39,630 nt of DNA from Actinomycetota bacterium (GCA_002724355.1 PBOM01000056.1:16696-56325); one strand, 5' to 3'; positions 1 through 10,080 are shown, counted from the stretch's first letter. Notes: generated by a model from the letters alone, not told the origin. Program-made: numbers and translations.

Positions 1-3
1 GTC

Positions 4-363
4 TTGACAGGGATGGCTAAGCGGACCCTCAAGGACGTCAACACCATGTCGGTGGCAACTCCCGAGGATGTCGACACCCTGCTTGCCGCAGTCACTGATT
101 TGGGGTCTTCTGGGCAAAATGCAGGCGTAGCCGGAGAACACCTGTATGTCACAGAGCGCCTTGTGGTAAGCCCTTGCGCTGGAATCTTCTCTCCGAAAGA
201 GGGGCTTCAGACAGACCAGTTAGTCAATGTTGGTGATGTGGTGGGCTGGGTCGCGGAAGAGGAAGTACGATCCCCATTTGCTGGACTGCTCATGGAGTTC
301 ATGGCGTTAGATAGTGAACGGGTAACCGCCAGGCAACCAATAGCCTGGCTCCGAACGAGATAG
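4..363 (+). CDS. Biotinyl/lipoyl-like (barrel-sandwich) domain protein without an obvious acceptor lysine; real start uncertain (TTG 4, ATG 13 or ATG 46), may extend upstream of the window
   Basis: Two half-motifs VVSPCAGIF...VNVGDVV and EVRSPFAGLL...ARQPIAWL resemble the two halves of a biotinyl domain; located 11 bp before fabH. Confidence 0.6.
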   Translation: MTGMAKRTLKDVNTMSVATPEDVDTLLAAVTDLGSSGQNAGVAGEHLYVTERLVVSPCAGIFSPKEGLQTDQLVNVGDVVGWVAEEEVRSPFAGLLMEFMALDSERVTARQPIAWLRTR

Positions 364-374
364 GCAACGAGTAA

Positions 375-1319
375 ATGACCTCCACCGCGATATCTGGAGC
401 CCGGATTCTTTCTGTAGGCACGGCTCTTCCAGAAAAGGTCTTAACCAATAAGGACCTCGAGCAGATGGTGGACACGAGCCACGAGTGGATCGTTGAACGC
501 TCTGGCATCCATGAGCGGCGAATCGGCGGAACGACAGCCGATCTTGCTGCCAACGCTGGCCGGGTTGCAATTGAGCGGGCCGGTATTGATCCGGCAACAA
601 TCGATTTATTGATTCTCGCAACGACAAGTCCCGATCGAAGAGTCCCTGCCTCAGCTTCAACAGTCCAAGAGATCCTGGGTTTGCAATGCGGTGCCATGGA
701 TCTCAACGCAGCATGCTCTGGATTTGTTTATGCGCTGGTTGCCGCTCATGGGTTTATCGAAATGGGGCACAGGCGGGTTTTGATTATCGGTGCTGAGACT
801 CTCTCACGGATGACCGACTGGACAGATCGAACTACTTGCATCTTGTTTGCCGACGGCGCCGGGGCAGCCATAGTAGAAAAAACTGACGGCCCCGGAGATC
901 TCCATGGCTGGCACGTCGACAGTAACGGATCGTTAGAAGAAGCACTCTTTTGCGAGTTCGATGGAAAAATTGAGATGGCGGGCCAGGCCATCTTTAAGAA
1001 CGCTGTTCTGGCTATGGAGAACGCGGCCCGCAAATCTTTGGCTATGGCTGACATGTCCGCAGACCAAATCGATCTTGTCGTACCACATCAAGCCAACGTT
1101 CGAATCGTTGAAGCCTCATGTAAGCGCCTGGGAATACCCTACGAAAAAACCTCAATGGTGATCCATCGAACCGGCAACACCTCGTCGGCTTCTATCCCTT
1201 TGGCGCTTGAAGATGCTTGGGCAGGTGGGCGTGTGAACCAAGGAGACAACATTCTTCTTGTTGGGTTCGGGGCGGGTATGACTTCTGCTGCGGCAGTCAT
1301 TACCTGGGATGGCATATGA
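375..1319 (+). CDS. fabH: 3-oxoacyl-ACP synthase III (KAS III)
   Basis: Cys motif NAACSGFVYAL, VPHQANVRI, RTGNTSSASIP; 314 aa. Confidence 0.96.
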   Translation: MTSTAISGARILSVGTALPEKVLTNKDLEQMVDTSHEWIVERSGIHERRIGGTTADLAANAGRVAIERAGIDPATIDLLILATTSPDRRVPASASTVQEILGLQCGAMDLNAACSGFVYALVAAHGFIEMGHRRVLIIGAETLSRMTDWTDRTTCILFADGAGAAIVEKTDGPGDLHGWHVDSNGSLEEALFCEFDGKIEMAGQAIFKNAVLAMENAARKSLAMADMSADQIDLVVPHQANVRIVEASCKRLGIPYEKTSMVIHRTGNTSSASIPLALEDAWAGGRVNQGDNILLVGFGAGMTSAAAVITWDGI

Positions 1320-2029
1320 GTCAGACTCGAACGGTTGTTGTGACCGGCGGCAATAGGGGTATCGGACTTGCTACGGCGAAACGTTTCGCCGAACTTGGAC
1401 ACCGGGTGGCAATTACTGCCCGGGATCCGGGACACATCGACGATCAAATTTTGGCGGTGTCTTGTGATCAAACAGACTCCAATGCTGTCGACGCCGCGTT
1501 TGAGGAAATTGAGTCGAATCTAGGAGCGGTCGAAATTCTGGTCGCCAATGCCGGAATTACGCGCGACCAGCTGATGCTGCGCATGTCCGATGACGACTTT
1601 TCTGCTGTAATCGAAACCAACCTCACCGGTTCGTACAGAATGGCTCGACGAGCAGCACGCCCCATGCTCAGAGCCCGCTGGGGCCGTCTCATCTTCGTTT
1701 CTTCAGTAGTCGGATTATTAGGTTCCGCAGGACAAGTTAACTACTCAGCCAGCAAAGCCGGGCTGATCGGAATGGCTCGTTCCATGGCTCGGGAACTTGG
1801 CTCGAGAAACATCACTGCCAACGTTCTCTCGCCCGGCCCAGTCGAAACCGAGATGTTTGCCGCCTTAACTGAAGAGCAACAGGCAACTATTACTGAGCAG
1901 GTGCCACTCAATCGAGTCGCCCAACCAGAGGAAATAGCTGAAACCATCACCTTTTTGGCGTCTGACTCGGCGGCCTACATAACAGGTGCAGTAATTCCAA
2001 TTGATGGTGGACTAGGCATGGGGCATTGA
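1316..2029 (+). CDS. fabG: 3-oxoacyl-ACP reductase (SDR)
   Basis: Start MSQTRTVVVTGGNRGIG at the ATGA overlap with fabH stop; VNYSASKAGLIG catalytic YxxxK; IPIDGGLGMGH C-terminus. The ORF-track start at 1217 is an over-extension. Confidence 0.93.
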   Translation: MSQTRTVVVTGGNRGIGLATAKRFAELGHRVAITARDPGHIDDQILAVSCDQTDSNAVDAAFEEIESNLGAVEILVANAGITRDQLMLRMSDDDFSAVIETNLTGSYRMARRAARPMLRARWGRLIFVSSVVGLLGSAGQVNYSASKAGLIGMARSMARELGSRNITANVLSPGPVETEMFAALTEEQQATITEQVPLNRVAQPEEIAETITFLASDSAAYITGAVIPIDGGLGMGH

Positions 2030-2077
2030 CCCATAGGCTCTACACTTCGCATTGTCCCATGACACAAGGAATACCCA

Positions 2078-2311
2078 ATGAGTGACAACTTCGAGAGATT
2101 CAAGAACTGCGCCGTAGAGGTGCTTGCAGTGGATGCTTCCGCCGTAACCCCCGAGGCCAGTTTCGCAGATGACCTTGACGCAGACAGTCTTGACTTAGTC
2201 GAGTTAGTGATGGCTCTGGAAGAAGAGTTTGACATCAGCGTTGAAGAAGAGGAACTGTCCGACGTCGCGACCGTAGGCGACGCTGTGGCTCTGGTTGAGT
2301 CGAAACTGTGA
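2078..2311 (+). CDS. acpP: Acyl carrier protein
   Basis: 77 aa acidic protein with [18 protein letters not shown] phosphopantetheine site. Confidence 0.95.
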   Translation: MSDNFERFKNCAVEVLAVDASAVTPEASFADDLDADSLDLVELVMALEEEFDISVEEEELSDVATVGDAVALVESKL

Positions 2312-3486
2312 CCGAAAGGCGCAGGGTCGCTATCGTCGGCCTAGGGGTCGTTTCCTGCGCTGGTACCGGTCTTGAAGCGTTCTGGAAGGGATTGAACTCG
2401 GAGCCGCCGGAGGGCGAACGACGAGTCCATGACTTTGACCCGCTTCCTTATTACGAAAACCCTAAGGAAGCGCGAAGAGCGGATCGATCGCAGCAAATGG
2501 CAACAGCCACAGCGGCAATGGCCATTGAAGATGCCGGCGAGCTTGAGACTGACCCGGACCGGTGCGGCGTGATCTATGCGACTGGCGTCGGAGGGTTACA
2601 AACGTTCGAAGAGCAGGTCATAGTTCATGATCGCAAAGGTGCTCGACGCGTTTCACCTTTCATGGTGCCAATGATCATGCCCAACGCGCCCGGCGCGGCG
2701 ATTTCTATGCGCTTCGGCCTCCAAGGCCCAAACGAAACGATCACGACAGCATGCGCTGCGAGTACCCATGCTCTCGGTTACGCAGCGCGGCTCATTCAGA
2801 TGGGGTATGCCGATGTCATCGTTTCGGGCGGAACCGAATCTGTTATGTCTCCTGTAGGCATGGCCGGTTTTCAGAATATGACTGCTTTGTCTTCGTCGGG
2901 AAGATCTATGCCCTTTGACAAAGATCGCGATGGCTTCATGATGACCGAAGGATCAGCGACTCTCATTCTTGAGGAAATGACGTCGGCGCAGTCACGGGGC
3001 GCTCGTATCTACGGAGAGATTTTGGGATCGGGGTCCAATGCCGATGCTCATCACATAACGGCTCCATCCCCGGGAGGAAACGGCGCGCTTCGATGCATGC
3101 AGATGGCTATCGAGGATGCCGGCCTTATGCCTTCCGACATTGCTTCGGTGAACGCTCACGGAACTTCGACCCCTCTCAATGACGCTGCTGAAGCTGAAGC
3201 CCTCTCTAAGTTATTTGGTGACGACGGCCCTCCGGTAACTTCCACCAAGGGCGTGACTGGGCATGCGCTGGGGGCAGCGGGAGCACTGGAGGCTACTGCC
3301 GTACTGCTTTCCTTTGCCCACAAATCGATCCCACCAACTGCCGGTCACACAACTGCTGACCCTGAGATGGCTAGCTTCAATCTCGTGTCAGGAGCACCGC
3401 AGGCCTGGGAACCAGGTCCGTCTCTATCTAATTCCTTCGGTTTCGGTGGACATAATGGTTCTGTTGTCCTTTCCCCCGTCGAGTAA
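2308..3486 (+). CDS. fabF: 3-oxoacyl-ACP synthase II (KAS II)
   Basis: [34 protein letters not shown] motifs; starts in a GTGA overlap with acpP stop. Confidence 0.95.
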   Translation: MTERRRVAIVGLGVVSCAGTGLEAFWKGLNSEPPEGERRVHDFDPLPYYENPKEARRADRSQQMATATAAMAIEDAGELETDPDRCGVIYATGVGGLQTFEEQVIVHDRKGARRVSPFMVPMIMPNAPGAAISMRFGLQGPNETITTACAASTHALGYAARLIQMGYADVIVSGGTESVMSPVGMAGFQNMTALSSSGRSMPFDKDRDGFMMTEGSATLILEEMTSAQSRGARIYGEILGSGSNADAHHITAPSPGGNGALRCMQMAIEDAGLMPSDIASVNAHGTSTPLNDAAEAEALSKLFGDDGPPVTSTKGVTGHALGAAGALEATAVLLSFAHKSIPPTAGHTTADPEMASFNLVSGAPQAWEPGPSLSNSFGFGGHNGSVVLSPVE

Positions 3487-3493
3487 GGGCGAC

Positions 3494-3793
3494 TTACAAC
3501 ACACGTAAGACCGCGGTCACAGCAGACGCGCAAATCAGTACGACCGGAAACGGCAGTCGGGCGCACGCTGCGATTCCTCCGGCTGCTACTCCCGCAGTGA
3601 CCGCTCCTATCGCGAGGGTTCCGCCGCCATCGAAGGTTTGGACCATTATCAAGCCGGACAGGGCTGCGGGAGTTAAGTTGCTTAACGCATGTCCTCCGAC
3701 TCCCGAAAGGCGAATGTGGCGGCCTGCGAAGACGCCGACTGCCTTAAAGAAATAACATCCGATCGCCAACGCCCCGATTGAGATCCACGTCAT
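3494..3793 (-). CDS. azlD: Branched-chain amino acid transport protein, AzlD family
   Basis: ~99 aa hydrophobic protein immediately downstream of AzlC-like ORF. Confidence 0.8.
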   Translation of the reverse strand: MTWISIGALAIGCYFFKAVGVFAGRHIRLSGVGGHALSNLTPAALSGLIMVQTFDGGGTLAIGAVTAGVAAGGIAACARLPFPVVLICASAVTAVLRVL

Positions 3794-3799
3794 TTGGCG

Positions 3800-4486
3800 C
3801 TACTCGTCATCTCGTACTCCGAAGCTGGCAAAAACCACAGCACTCAAGGCTGCTAGCAGTACAGGTAAACCAGATGGCACGAAGGGAATCGTTGCCACTG
3901 CTATCGCTGCACCCAACAGTGCTGTTCGTAGTTTTTCCTTCTCCCGCACATGGGGTAATAAGAGCGCCAGAAACGCTGCGGGGAAGGCCGCATCAAGACC
4001 CCACTGTCGCGGGTTCCCGATGACTTCTCCAAGAAGAACTCCCATCAGGGTTCCAATGTTCCAGAACACGAAGACAGAAAGGCCAGTAACCCAGAAAGCT
4101 TCTTTCGCTTCTTGTGCGCTCGACTGCGCGTTCGACATGGCCGCACTTTCGTCAATTACCAACTGCGCGGCTACGAACCGGCCACCTCGTTTTCCGGGAA
4201 GTACTTGTGTAAGCGACAGCGCATAGGCGCAGTTTCGTGCCGACAAGAGAAGCGCTGTCCCTAGAGCAGATATCGGCTCTCCACCTGAGCTAGCTATTCC
4301 TACTGCAGCAAACTGAGAAGCACCTGTAAACACCAGGAGCGACATAGTCACTGCTTTAGGGCCTGAAAGTCCAGCCGAATTGGCTAATACGCCAAAGGTC
4401 ACTCCAAACGAACCGACCGCGAGCCCAAGCAAAAAACCATCACGCTGGTGGTCCTGGGACCAAAGCGCTCGCAACCGTTTAATCAC
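3800..4486 (-). CDS. azlC: AzlC family branched-chain amino acid exporter subunit
   Basis: GLAVGSFGVTFGVLANSAGLSGPKAVTMSLLVFTGASQFAAVGI is typical AzlC N-terminus. Confidence 0.87.
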   Translation of the reverse strand: MIKRLRALWSQDHQRDGFLLGLAVGSFGVTFGVLANSAGLSGPKAVTMSLLVFTGASQFAAVGIASSGGEPISALGTALLLSARNCAYALSLTQVLPGKRGGRFVAAQLVIDESAAMSNAQSSAQEAKEAFWVTGLSVFVFWNIGTLMGVLLGEVIGNPRQWGLDAAFPAAFLALLLPHVREKEKLRTALLGAAIAVATIPFVPSGLPVLLAALSAVVFASFGVRDDE

Positions 4487-4502
4487 GTGCGGAACTCGTC
4501 GA

Positions 4503-4940
4503 CTACAGGTCAGAAGCTTCTGCGATCACGAACATCATGTCAGCCTCGCAAGCCACCTCGCCGCCGACGGACGCAATACCAGAAGCTCGGCCGGCCATCC
4601 GGGACATACGTCCCAACTGCGCCACCAACGTCAACGTTTCGCCTGGCAGGACCTGTCGCCGAAAACGTGCTTTGTCGATTCCCCCAAACAGAGGAAGCTT
4701 TCCGGAGAAATCCCCATCGCTCAGCGCCGCTAAGCCTGCGGTCTGCGCAAGTGCCTCTACCATCAGAACGCCCGGCAGGGTCGGCCGGCCCGGAAAGTGT
4801 CCGGCAAAGAAACTCTCATCGCCACTCAAATGCCATAACGCCGTGCAGGACACCCCCGGTTCCAGTTCGACGATTTCGTCACAGAATAGGAAGGGAGACC
4901 GGTGAGCAAGAAGCTCTGCGGGGTCGGGATAGCTACTCAT
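4503..4940 (-). CDS. fabZ: 3-hydroxyacyl-ACP dehydratase FabZ-like
   Basis: HRSPFLFCDEIVELEPG...FFAGHFPGRPTLPGVLMVEALAQ; start MSSYPD at 4940 overlaps the bcp stop. Confidence 0.87.
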   Translation of the reverse strand: MSSYPDPAELLAHRSPFLFCDEIVELEPGVSCTALWHLSGDESFFAGHFPGRPTLPGVLMVEALAQTAGLAALSDGDFSGKLPLFGGIDKARFRRQVLPGETLTLVAQLGRMSRMAGRASGIASVGGEVACEADMMFVIAEASDL

Positions 4941-5394
4941 TAAGTTCGTCCAATGCTTCCAACAATTCAGGTGCTGTCGCACCAGGTGAAATTTTCAACC
5001 AACTCTTCTCAATTCGACCGGTCGGAGAAATCAAAAACATGGACCGGGTAATTCCTTCATATTCTCGGCCATATAGCTTCTTCGGACCATAAACACCGTA
5101 CTTTTTTGCGACCTTACTGGTCGGATCGGATAGAAGTGGGTAGCTGAAATTGTGCTTCTCATCCCACTGCGCTTGTTTGTCAGGTGCATCGGCACTTACC
5201 CCGACCACGATGGTGTTCTCCAAACGGGGCAGCACATCGCGGAGGCCACTGGCTTGTTGGGTGCAACCGGATGTGTTTGCTTTGGGATAGAAGAACAGCG
5301 CTACGCGGCAATTAGTTTGGTCCGTCAAACGCCATTTGTTTTTGTACTGATCGAGAAGTGTGAAAGTTGGGGCACGATCGCCGGGCTGCAACAT
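4933..5394 (-). CDS. bcp: Thioredoxin-dependent peroxiredoxin, Bcp/PrxQ type
   Basis: PGDRAPTFTLLDQ...FFYPKANTSGCTQQASGLRD. Confidence 0.9.
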   Translation of the reverse strand: MLQPGDRAPTFTLLDQYKNKWRLTDQTNCRVALFFYPKANTSGCTQQASGLRDVLPRLENTIVVGVSADAPDKQAQWDEKHNFSYPLLSDPTSKVAKKYGVYGPKKLYGREYEGITRSMFLISPTGRIEKSWLKISPGATAPELLEALDELNE

Positions 5395-5444
5395 TTAGCC
5401 AACCTAGCCACCTAAATCAGTTGGTAGACACTTCAAATAGGTAA

Positions 5445-5813
5445 TTAGTTATTTCTAGCTGCGAAGAAGCCAACTCGTATATGAGCTAAGACCGCCTCAA
5501 TTTCTTCTTCCGATAATCCCGCCCCGAACCCGGGCATTGAGCGGCGGCCACGCTCAATGAGGCGTCGTTGCTCCTCGTAAGAGTATTTATGGCCCTTGCC
5601 TATTAACGCTGGCCCAAAACTACCTGAACCGTCCGAACCGTGACATGCGGCACAGCTATCTCGGTAGACATCAGCCCCCAGGACCATGACTTGCTGGCTG
5701 TAATCCTCCTCTGTCGGACCCTTCGATGCCCAGTCAGTTCGGTCGATGCATGCAGCGCAGCAAAGGGCAAGTGCCAGGAGCGCTGGAGTTAGACGGAACA
5801 AGGTGCTTCTCAT
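5445..5813 (-). CDS. Lipoprotein-like class I c-type cytochrome
   Basis: CAACH haem-binding motif, distal Met (RSMPGFG), N-terminal hydrophobic signal with LCCAAC lipobox-like end. Confidence 0.85.
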   Translation of the reverse strand: MRSTLFRLTPALLALALCCAACIDRTDWASKGPTEEDYSQQVMVLGADVYRDSCAACHGSDGSGSFGPALIGKGHKYSYEEQRRLIERGRRSMPGFGAGLSEEEIEAVLAHIRVGFFAARNN

Positions 5814-6175
5814 TTAAGGGGCGCCCGTTCTCCACCAACTCCTGAATACTTACTTGGGATTTCAGTCCAACGACGAGAAAGCCACTGAGGATCGCGCCAA
5901 TGCGCATGAAAATGCTCCGGTACCTGACGCATTGTGCGGTCGATCGCCCCGACTCCTTCGCCGAACCTTTCTACAGCCGCTTCTTCTAAGCGTTGAAGCA
6001 TCCAGGCGACTTCTTGCTCACTGGGTTGAGTGCCGTGAGACTTCCATACAACCATGGGCGTGGAACAGGCCTCACAGTCAGCTACCCAACACACCTCATC
6101 TTCGTAGTACCAATGGGTGAATCGCGCAGCTTCACAAAGTTCGCAATCGTCAGCCATATGGTCGGTCACTGGCAC
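5810..6175 (-). CDS. Small Cys-rich, HIT-like protein (putative)
   Basis: CELCEAARFTHWYYEDEVCWVADCEACSTPMVVWKSHG plus HFHAHW resembling a diverged HIT HxHxH. Confidence 0.55.
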   Translation of the reverse strand: MPVTDHMADDCELCEAARFTHWYYEDEVCWVADCEACSTPMVVWKSHGTQPSEQEVAWMLQRLEEAAVERFGEGVGAIDRTMRQVPEHFHAHWRDPQWLSRRWTEIPSKYSGVGGERAPLK

Positions 6176-6180
6176 CTACC

Positions 6181-6972
6181 TCATCCAGCGTCGAGTGCCG
6201 CTCTATATGCGGCGACAAGATCTCCCACTCCCTCAGCTCCGCTGCCGTCAAGCAGGCGTCGCACGACCGCCGAACCGATAATGACTCCGTCAGCAACTGA
6301 ACTTGCTTCGACTGCTTGTTCTGGAGAGCCGATTCCCACTCCGGTAAGCACCGGTTTATCAGTTACTTCCTTACAGCGTTTCGCGATTTCTGTAGCGGTT
6401 GCCGCGAGAGCAGCTCTTTCTCCGGTAACGCCGAGCAACCCAACTGCATAGACGAACCCTTTAGAGGCTTCACACAGTTCAGGCAGGCGATGATCTGGGG
6501 TGGTTGGGGCTGCCAACATAATGGTCTCGATCCCCGCGTTCGCAGCCGCCTCCCGCCAGGGACCCGATTCGACCAACGGTAAATCGGGAAGAATCGCCGC
6601 GTCTATGGCCGAGTTCGCTAGCGTCGCAGCGAATCTTTCATGCCCCGGATGGTGAGCGAGGTTGTAGTAAGTCATAACAGCGTGGGGAACACCGGTATCC
6701 AAATCTGGGACTGCCGCCAAAACCGATGCCGGGGTAGCACCAGTTTCAAGAGCGGCTTGACTTGCTTGTTGGATCACTGGGCCATCCATGACGGGGTCTG
6801 AGAACGGTATTCCGATTTCAATTGCGTCAGCTCCAGCGGCTGCCGCGCTTTCAACCGCTGCCTCCCAGCCTTCATAACCCCCGGTGATGTAGGCAACAAG
6901 AAGCTTGGCTCCGCCATCTCGCCGATCGCGGAGGAACTTCTCCATGCGCCCTAGGTCCGATGGTGAGCTCAC
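6181..6972 (-). CDS. trpA: Tryptophan synthase alpha chain
   Basis: [47 protein letters not shown]; likely GTG start at 6972 overlapping trpB TGA. Confidence 0.94.
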   Translation of the reverse strand: MSSPSDLGRMEKFLRDRRDGGAKLLVAYITGGYEGWEAAVESAAAAGADAIEIGIPFSDPVMDGPVIQQASQAALETGATPASVLAAVPDLDTGVPHAVMTYYNLAHHPGHERFAATLANSAIDAAILPDLPLVESGPWREAAANAGIETIMLAAPTTPDHRLPELCEASKGFVYAVGLLGVTGERAALAATATEIAKRCKEVTDKPVLTGVGIGSPEQAVEASSVADGVIIGSAVVRRLLDGSGAEGVGDLVAAYRAALDAG

Positions 6973-8138
6973 TGAGTATTTCCCGGTCCCAACACATCCA
7001 TCATTTGGTCGACGTCTTTGTCTCCGCGCCCAGACAAGTTCAAAAGAACTACTTGCCCTTGCAGCGATGGTGCTTCGCGGACGACCCAAGCTAGGGCGTG
7101 TGCGGATTCCAAGGCTGGAATAATGCCTTCTGTCCTCGAAAGGAGTTGGAAAGCCTCTACAACTTCTTGATCTGTAACGGCGGGGTATTCAGCTCTACCG
7201 ATAGCCGATAGGTGCGCATGCTCAGGTCCGACGCCCGGATAATCAAGACCCGCCGAGATCGATTCCGCTTCTTGGACCTGCCCTACTTCGTCTTGCATCA
7301 AGTACGAGGTCATGCCATGGACCACACCGGGTACTCCTCTGCCCACGGCCGCTCCGCCCGCTGGTTCGACTCCTACTAAGCGGGCATCACTGTCAGAAAA
7401 GCCGGAGAAAATTCCCGCTGCGTTGCTTCCGCCCCCAACGCATGCAACAACCACGTCGGGCAATTTATTCATCAGTTTGAGGCATTGTTCGTGCGCCTCA
7501 TCACCTATGACGTGGTGAAATGTTCGAACCATCCAGGGATATGGGTGTGGACCCATCACCGAACCTAGGCAGTAATGCGTATGTTCAACCGTTGCGACCC
7601 AGTCGCGAAGAGCTTCGTTAACTGCATCTTTGAGTGTTTTACTGCCCGACGAGACGGTTTCGACTTCTGCGCCCAACAGTTGCATACGAAATACATTGAG
7701 TGCTTGGCGCTTCACGTCCACTTCGCCCATGTAGACCTTGCACTCCATATCCAGTAGTGCAGCCGCGGTCGCTGAAGCAACACCGTGTTGCCCAGCCCCT
7801 GTCTCGGCGACTAACCGAGATTTACCCATCCTTCGCGCAAGGAGAGCTTGCCCAATTACGTTATTGATCTTGTGAGATCCAGTGTGATTCAAATCTTCGC
7901 GCTTTAGGAGAACTCTGACCCCTAGATCTTCTGACAAGCGGTAGCACTCCGTTAAGGGCGATGGCCTGCCGCCATAGTCCCTCAAGATCGTGTGGAACTC
8001 CTCGACGAACTCAGCATCGCTCCATGCCTCTCGAAAAGCTTCCTCGAGCTCTTCACACGCAGGTATCAAAGTCTCAGGAACAAAGCGACCTCCGAAGTCG
8101 CCAAAACGTCCTTCTTTGTTCGGATCGGTCATCACCAT
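6969..8138 (-). CDS. trpB: Tryptophan synthase beta chain
   Basis: [28 protein letters not shown] (PLP lysine), [10 protein letters not shown]. Confidence 0.97.
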   Translation of the reverse strand: MVMTDPNKEGRFGDFGGRFVPETLIPACEELEEAFREAWSDAEFVEEFHTILRDYGGRPSPLTECYRLSEDLGVRVLLKREDLNHTGSHKINNVIGQALLARRMGKSRLVAETGAGQHGVASATAAALLDMECKVYMGEVDVKRQALNVFRMQLLGAEVETVSSGSKTLKDAVNEALRDWVATVEHTHYCLGSVMGPHPYPWMVRTFHHVIGDEAHEQCLKLMNKLPDVVVACVGGGSNAAGIFSGFSDSDARLVGVEPAGGAAVGRGVPGVVHGMTSYLMQDEVGQVQEAESISAGLDYPGVGPEHAHLSAIGRAEYPAVTDQEVVEAFQLLSRTEGIIPALESAHALAWVVREAPSLQGQVVLLNLSGRGDKDVDQMMDVLGPGNTQ

Positions 8139-8171
8139 GAGTTCAACCTATCGCCGGCAAGGCCGCAGACA

Positions 8172-8846
8172 TCACTCATCACGCCAGTCGTATGGCCGAG
8201 GGGCGTTAGGGTCGAATTCTTCATCCGCGGATTCCAAGTCCGCCCAGGCCTCTCGCGCCGCCACAATGAATTCTCTTACTTTGACTGGATCCTTCACACC
8301 AGGCGACATTTCGACTCCGCTAGCCACGTCAACACCCCACGGCCTTACTACATTGACCGCTTGACCGACATTGGCGGGTGTCAGCCCACCGGCCAATATC
8401 AATGGTCGACCTCGTTCTCGTCCATCTAACATCGACCAGTCAAAAACTTCTCCGGACCCTGGTTCCGGTGCGTCTACCAGGACGGCTTTAGCCCCATATT
8501 GTTCGAGGTCATCAATCGCTGAATCTCCCGCTGTGAATGCCTTGATCAGATAAGGCACACGTTCAGCAATCCAGCTACTGTCATTCGTTGATTCACGGCC
8601 GTGGAGCTGAGCAGCTTGAAGACCCGCTTGATGTACCACATCAACAACAGTCTCTCGTAGCTCATCTTTAAAGATCCCAACAGTAAGAACGCCACCGGGC
8701 AATCGACGGGCAATATCACGAGCCACAGCAGGTCTAACTTGTCGACTTGAACCTGGCACGAAGTTGAAGCCGAGAGCGTCAGCGCCCATTCCGATTGCCA
8801 ATAAAGCATCCTCTTCGGATGTAACTCCACAGATTTTGACGAACAT
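8172..8846 (-). CDS. trpF: Phosphoribosylanthranilate isomerase
   Basis: MFVKICGVTSEEDALLAIGMGADALGFNF...VDVASGVEMSPGVKD. Confidence 0.94.
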   Translation of the reverse strand: MFVKICGVTSEEDALLAIGMGADALGFNFVPGSSRQVRPAVARDIARRLPGGVLTVGIFKDELRETVVDVVHQAGLQAAQLHGRESTNDSSWIAERVPYLIKAFTAGDSAIDDLEQYGAKAVLVDAPEPGSGEVFDWSMLDGRERGRPLILAGGLTPANVGQAVNVVRPWGVDVASGVEMSPGVKDPVKVREFIVAAREAWADLESADEEFDPNAPRPYDWRDE

Positions 8847-9634
8847 CAGTGAGATCCTCGCAAAGCGGAGACTGCCGCTGCTGGGTCACCACTTGTCACG
8901 AGAGTTTCTCCAACTAAAACCGCGTGGTATCCAGCTTCGTTGAGCACAGCTGCGTCTTCGGGTCCTCGCACGCCGGACTCAGCTACTCCGATAACACCCG
9001 GCGGCACAAGAGCCGCCATTCGCATTGCGCGCTCATGGTCAACCTCAAAGGTATAAAGGTCTCGTTGGTTAACTCCGACCAGATCCGCGCCCACTTCTAG
9101 AGCGGCCTCCATTTCTCTCTCGTCATGAACTTCAACTAATACGTCTAGGCCGATTTCTCGAGCGAGTAAGTAGAAATGTTTGAGTTCTGCTGAAGATAGC
9201 GCTGCGGCGATAAGCAGCACGGCGTCTGCTCCCATCAGGCGAGCATCTAACACGTCGATTGCATCGACGGTGAAGTCCTTTCTGAGAACTGGCAAGTCGA
9301 CCGCCGCACTCGCGTCTTCTAGATCTTTGGGCGACCCACCGAAATGTGGATTGTCAGTAAGAACCGAAAGGCAGGCTGCGCCGCCGTCAAAGTATTGTTT
9401 GGCCAAGATTGCCGGGTCCAATTCGGGAAACAGATCACCTTTCGATGGCGATTTTCGCTTCACTTCTGCGATGACACTCAATCCTGGTTCAGCTAACGCG
9501 CTACGAAATTTCTTTGCCGGAACACAGCCCTTAGCAACATCGAAGAGATGTTGTGGATCTCGCCGGTCAGCAGCAGCACGCTTTCGGTGCTGCGCGACGA
9601 TTCTGTCCAAGTAGGTTTCGTTAGCGGCAGCCAT
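8846..9634 (-). CDS. trpC: Indole-3-glycerol phosphate synthase
   Basis: VIAEVKRKSPSKG, VLRKDFTVD, VGVNQRDLYTFEVD, VAESGV. Confidence 0.96.
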   Translation of the reverse strand: MAAANETYLDRIVAQHRKRAAADRRDPQHLFDVAKGCVPAKKFRSALAEPGLSVIAEVKRKSPSKGDLFPELDPAILAKQYFDGGAACLSVLTDNPHFGGSPKDLEDASAAVDLPVLRKDFTVDAIDVLDARLMGADAVLLIAAALSSAELKHFYLLAREIGLDVLVEVHDEREMEAALEVGADLVGVNQRDLYTFEVDHERAMRMAALVPPGVIGVAESGVRGPEDAAVLNEAGYHAVLVGETLVTSGDPAAAVSALRGSH

Positions 9635-9675
9635 CTTTCGTACCTTCCAGATGTTGTGATGCGCGCTGCTTGCGC

Positions 9676-9990
9676 TTAGATGTCGAGCCCCTTGGCGCAG
9701 GTCGGCTCTAGGAAAATTAGATCCGGCCTTCCGTCCATGAACTCCGCTGTAGCTCTACCGAACTCCTTCATACCATCGGATCCACCGTGAGCTGCGAGTG
9801 CATCGCCGTCGGTATACATCTCATAAAACCAGACTACGTTTGCGTCATTTTGGTCCTTGTGCGCGGCATATACCTCTGTTCCGGGTTCTCCCGAGACGTT
9901 CTTCATTCCGAGGTCCGCGATCACTGCCAACAACGCGTCACGTTGCCCATCTTTGGCGGTCAGTTTCGCTAAAAGTGCAGTCTTGGCCAC
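9676..9990 (-). CDS. Antibiotic biosynthesis monooxygenase (ABM) domain protein
   Basis: Small ferredoxin-like ABM pattern LLAKLTAKDGQRDALLAVIAD...GTEVYAAHKDQNDANVVWFYEMYTDGDALAAH; SD-like AGGAGA upstream. Confidence 0.8.
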   Translation of the reverse strand: MAKTALLAKLTAKDGQRDALLAVIADLGMKNVSGEPGTEVYAAHKDQNDANVVWFYEMYTDGDALAAHGGSDGMKEFGRATAEFMDGRPDLIFLEPTCAKGLDI

Positions 9991-10015
9991 TATTTGTCTC
10001 CTAATTCAACCGGTT

Positions 10016-10028
10016 TCACAATTTGTGA
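10016..10028. promoter_or_regulatory. Dyad TCACAA-T-TTGTGA, possible operator upstream of ABM-trpCFBA
   Basis: Perfect 6+6 inverted repeat in the 90-bp gap before the ABM gene. Confidence 0.3.
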
Positions 10029-10080
10029 TCATTTTTGGTTAACGCAGAGGCTACTGCGCTATAGCTCTTGAAGGATCACG

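Noticed and set aside
299-706. 135-aa and 117-aa minus-strand ORFs
   Set aside because: Antisense to fabH; no domain evidence.
4448-5092. 214-aa plus-strand ORF
   Set aside because: Antisense to fabZ and bcp, which have clear family motifs; composition looks like a shadow frame.
5993-6451. 152-aa plus-strand ORF
   Set aside because: Antisense to trpA and the HIT-like gene; low-complexity S/T/P-rich shadow frame.
10016-10028. CRP-type binding site
   Set aside because: Half-sites are in the reverse order and spacing (TCACAA-N-TTGTGA) compared with TGTGA-N6-TCACA; kept only as a generic dyad.
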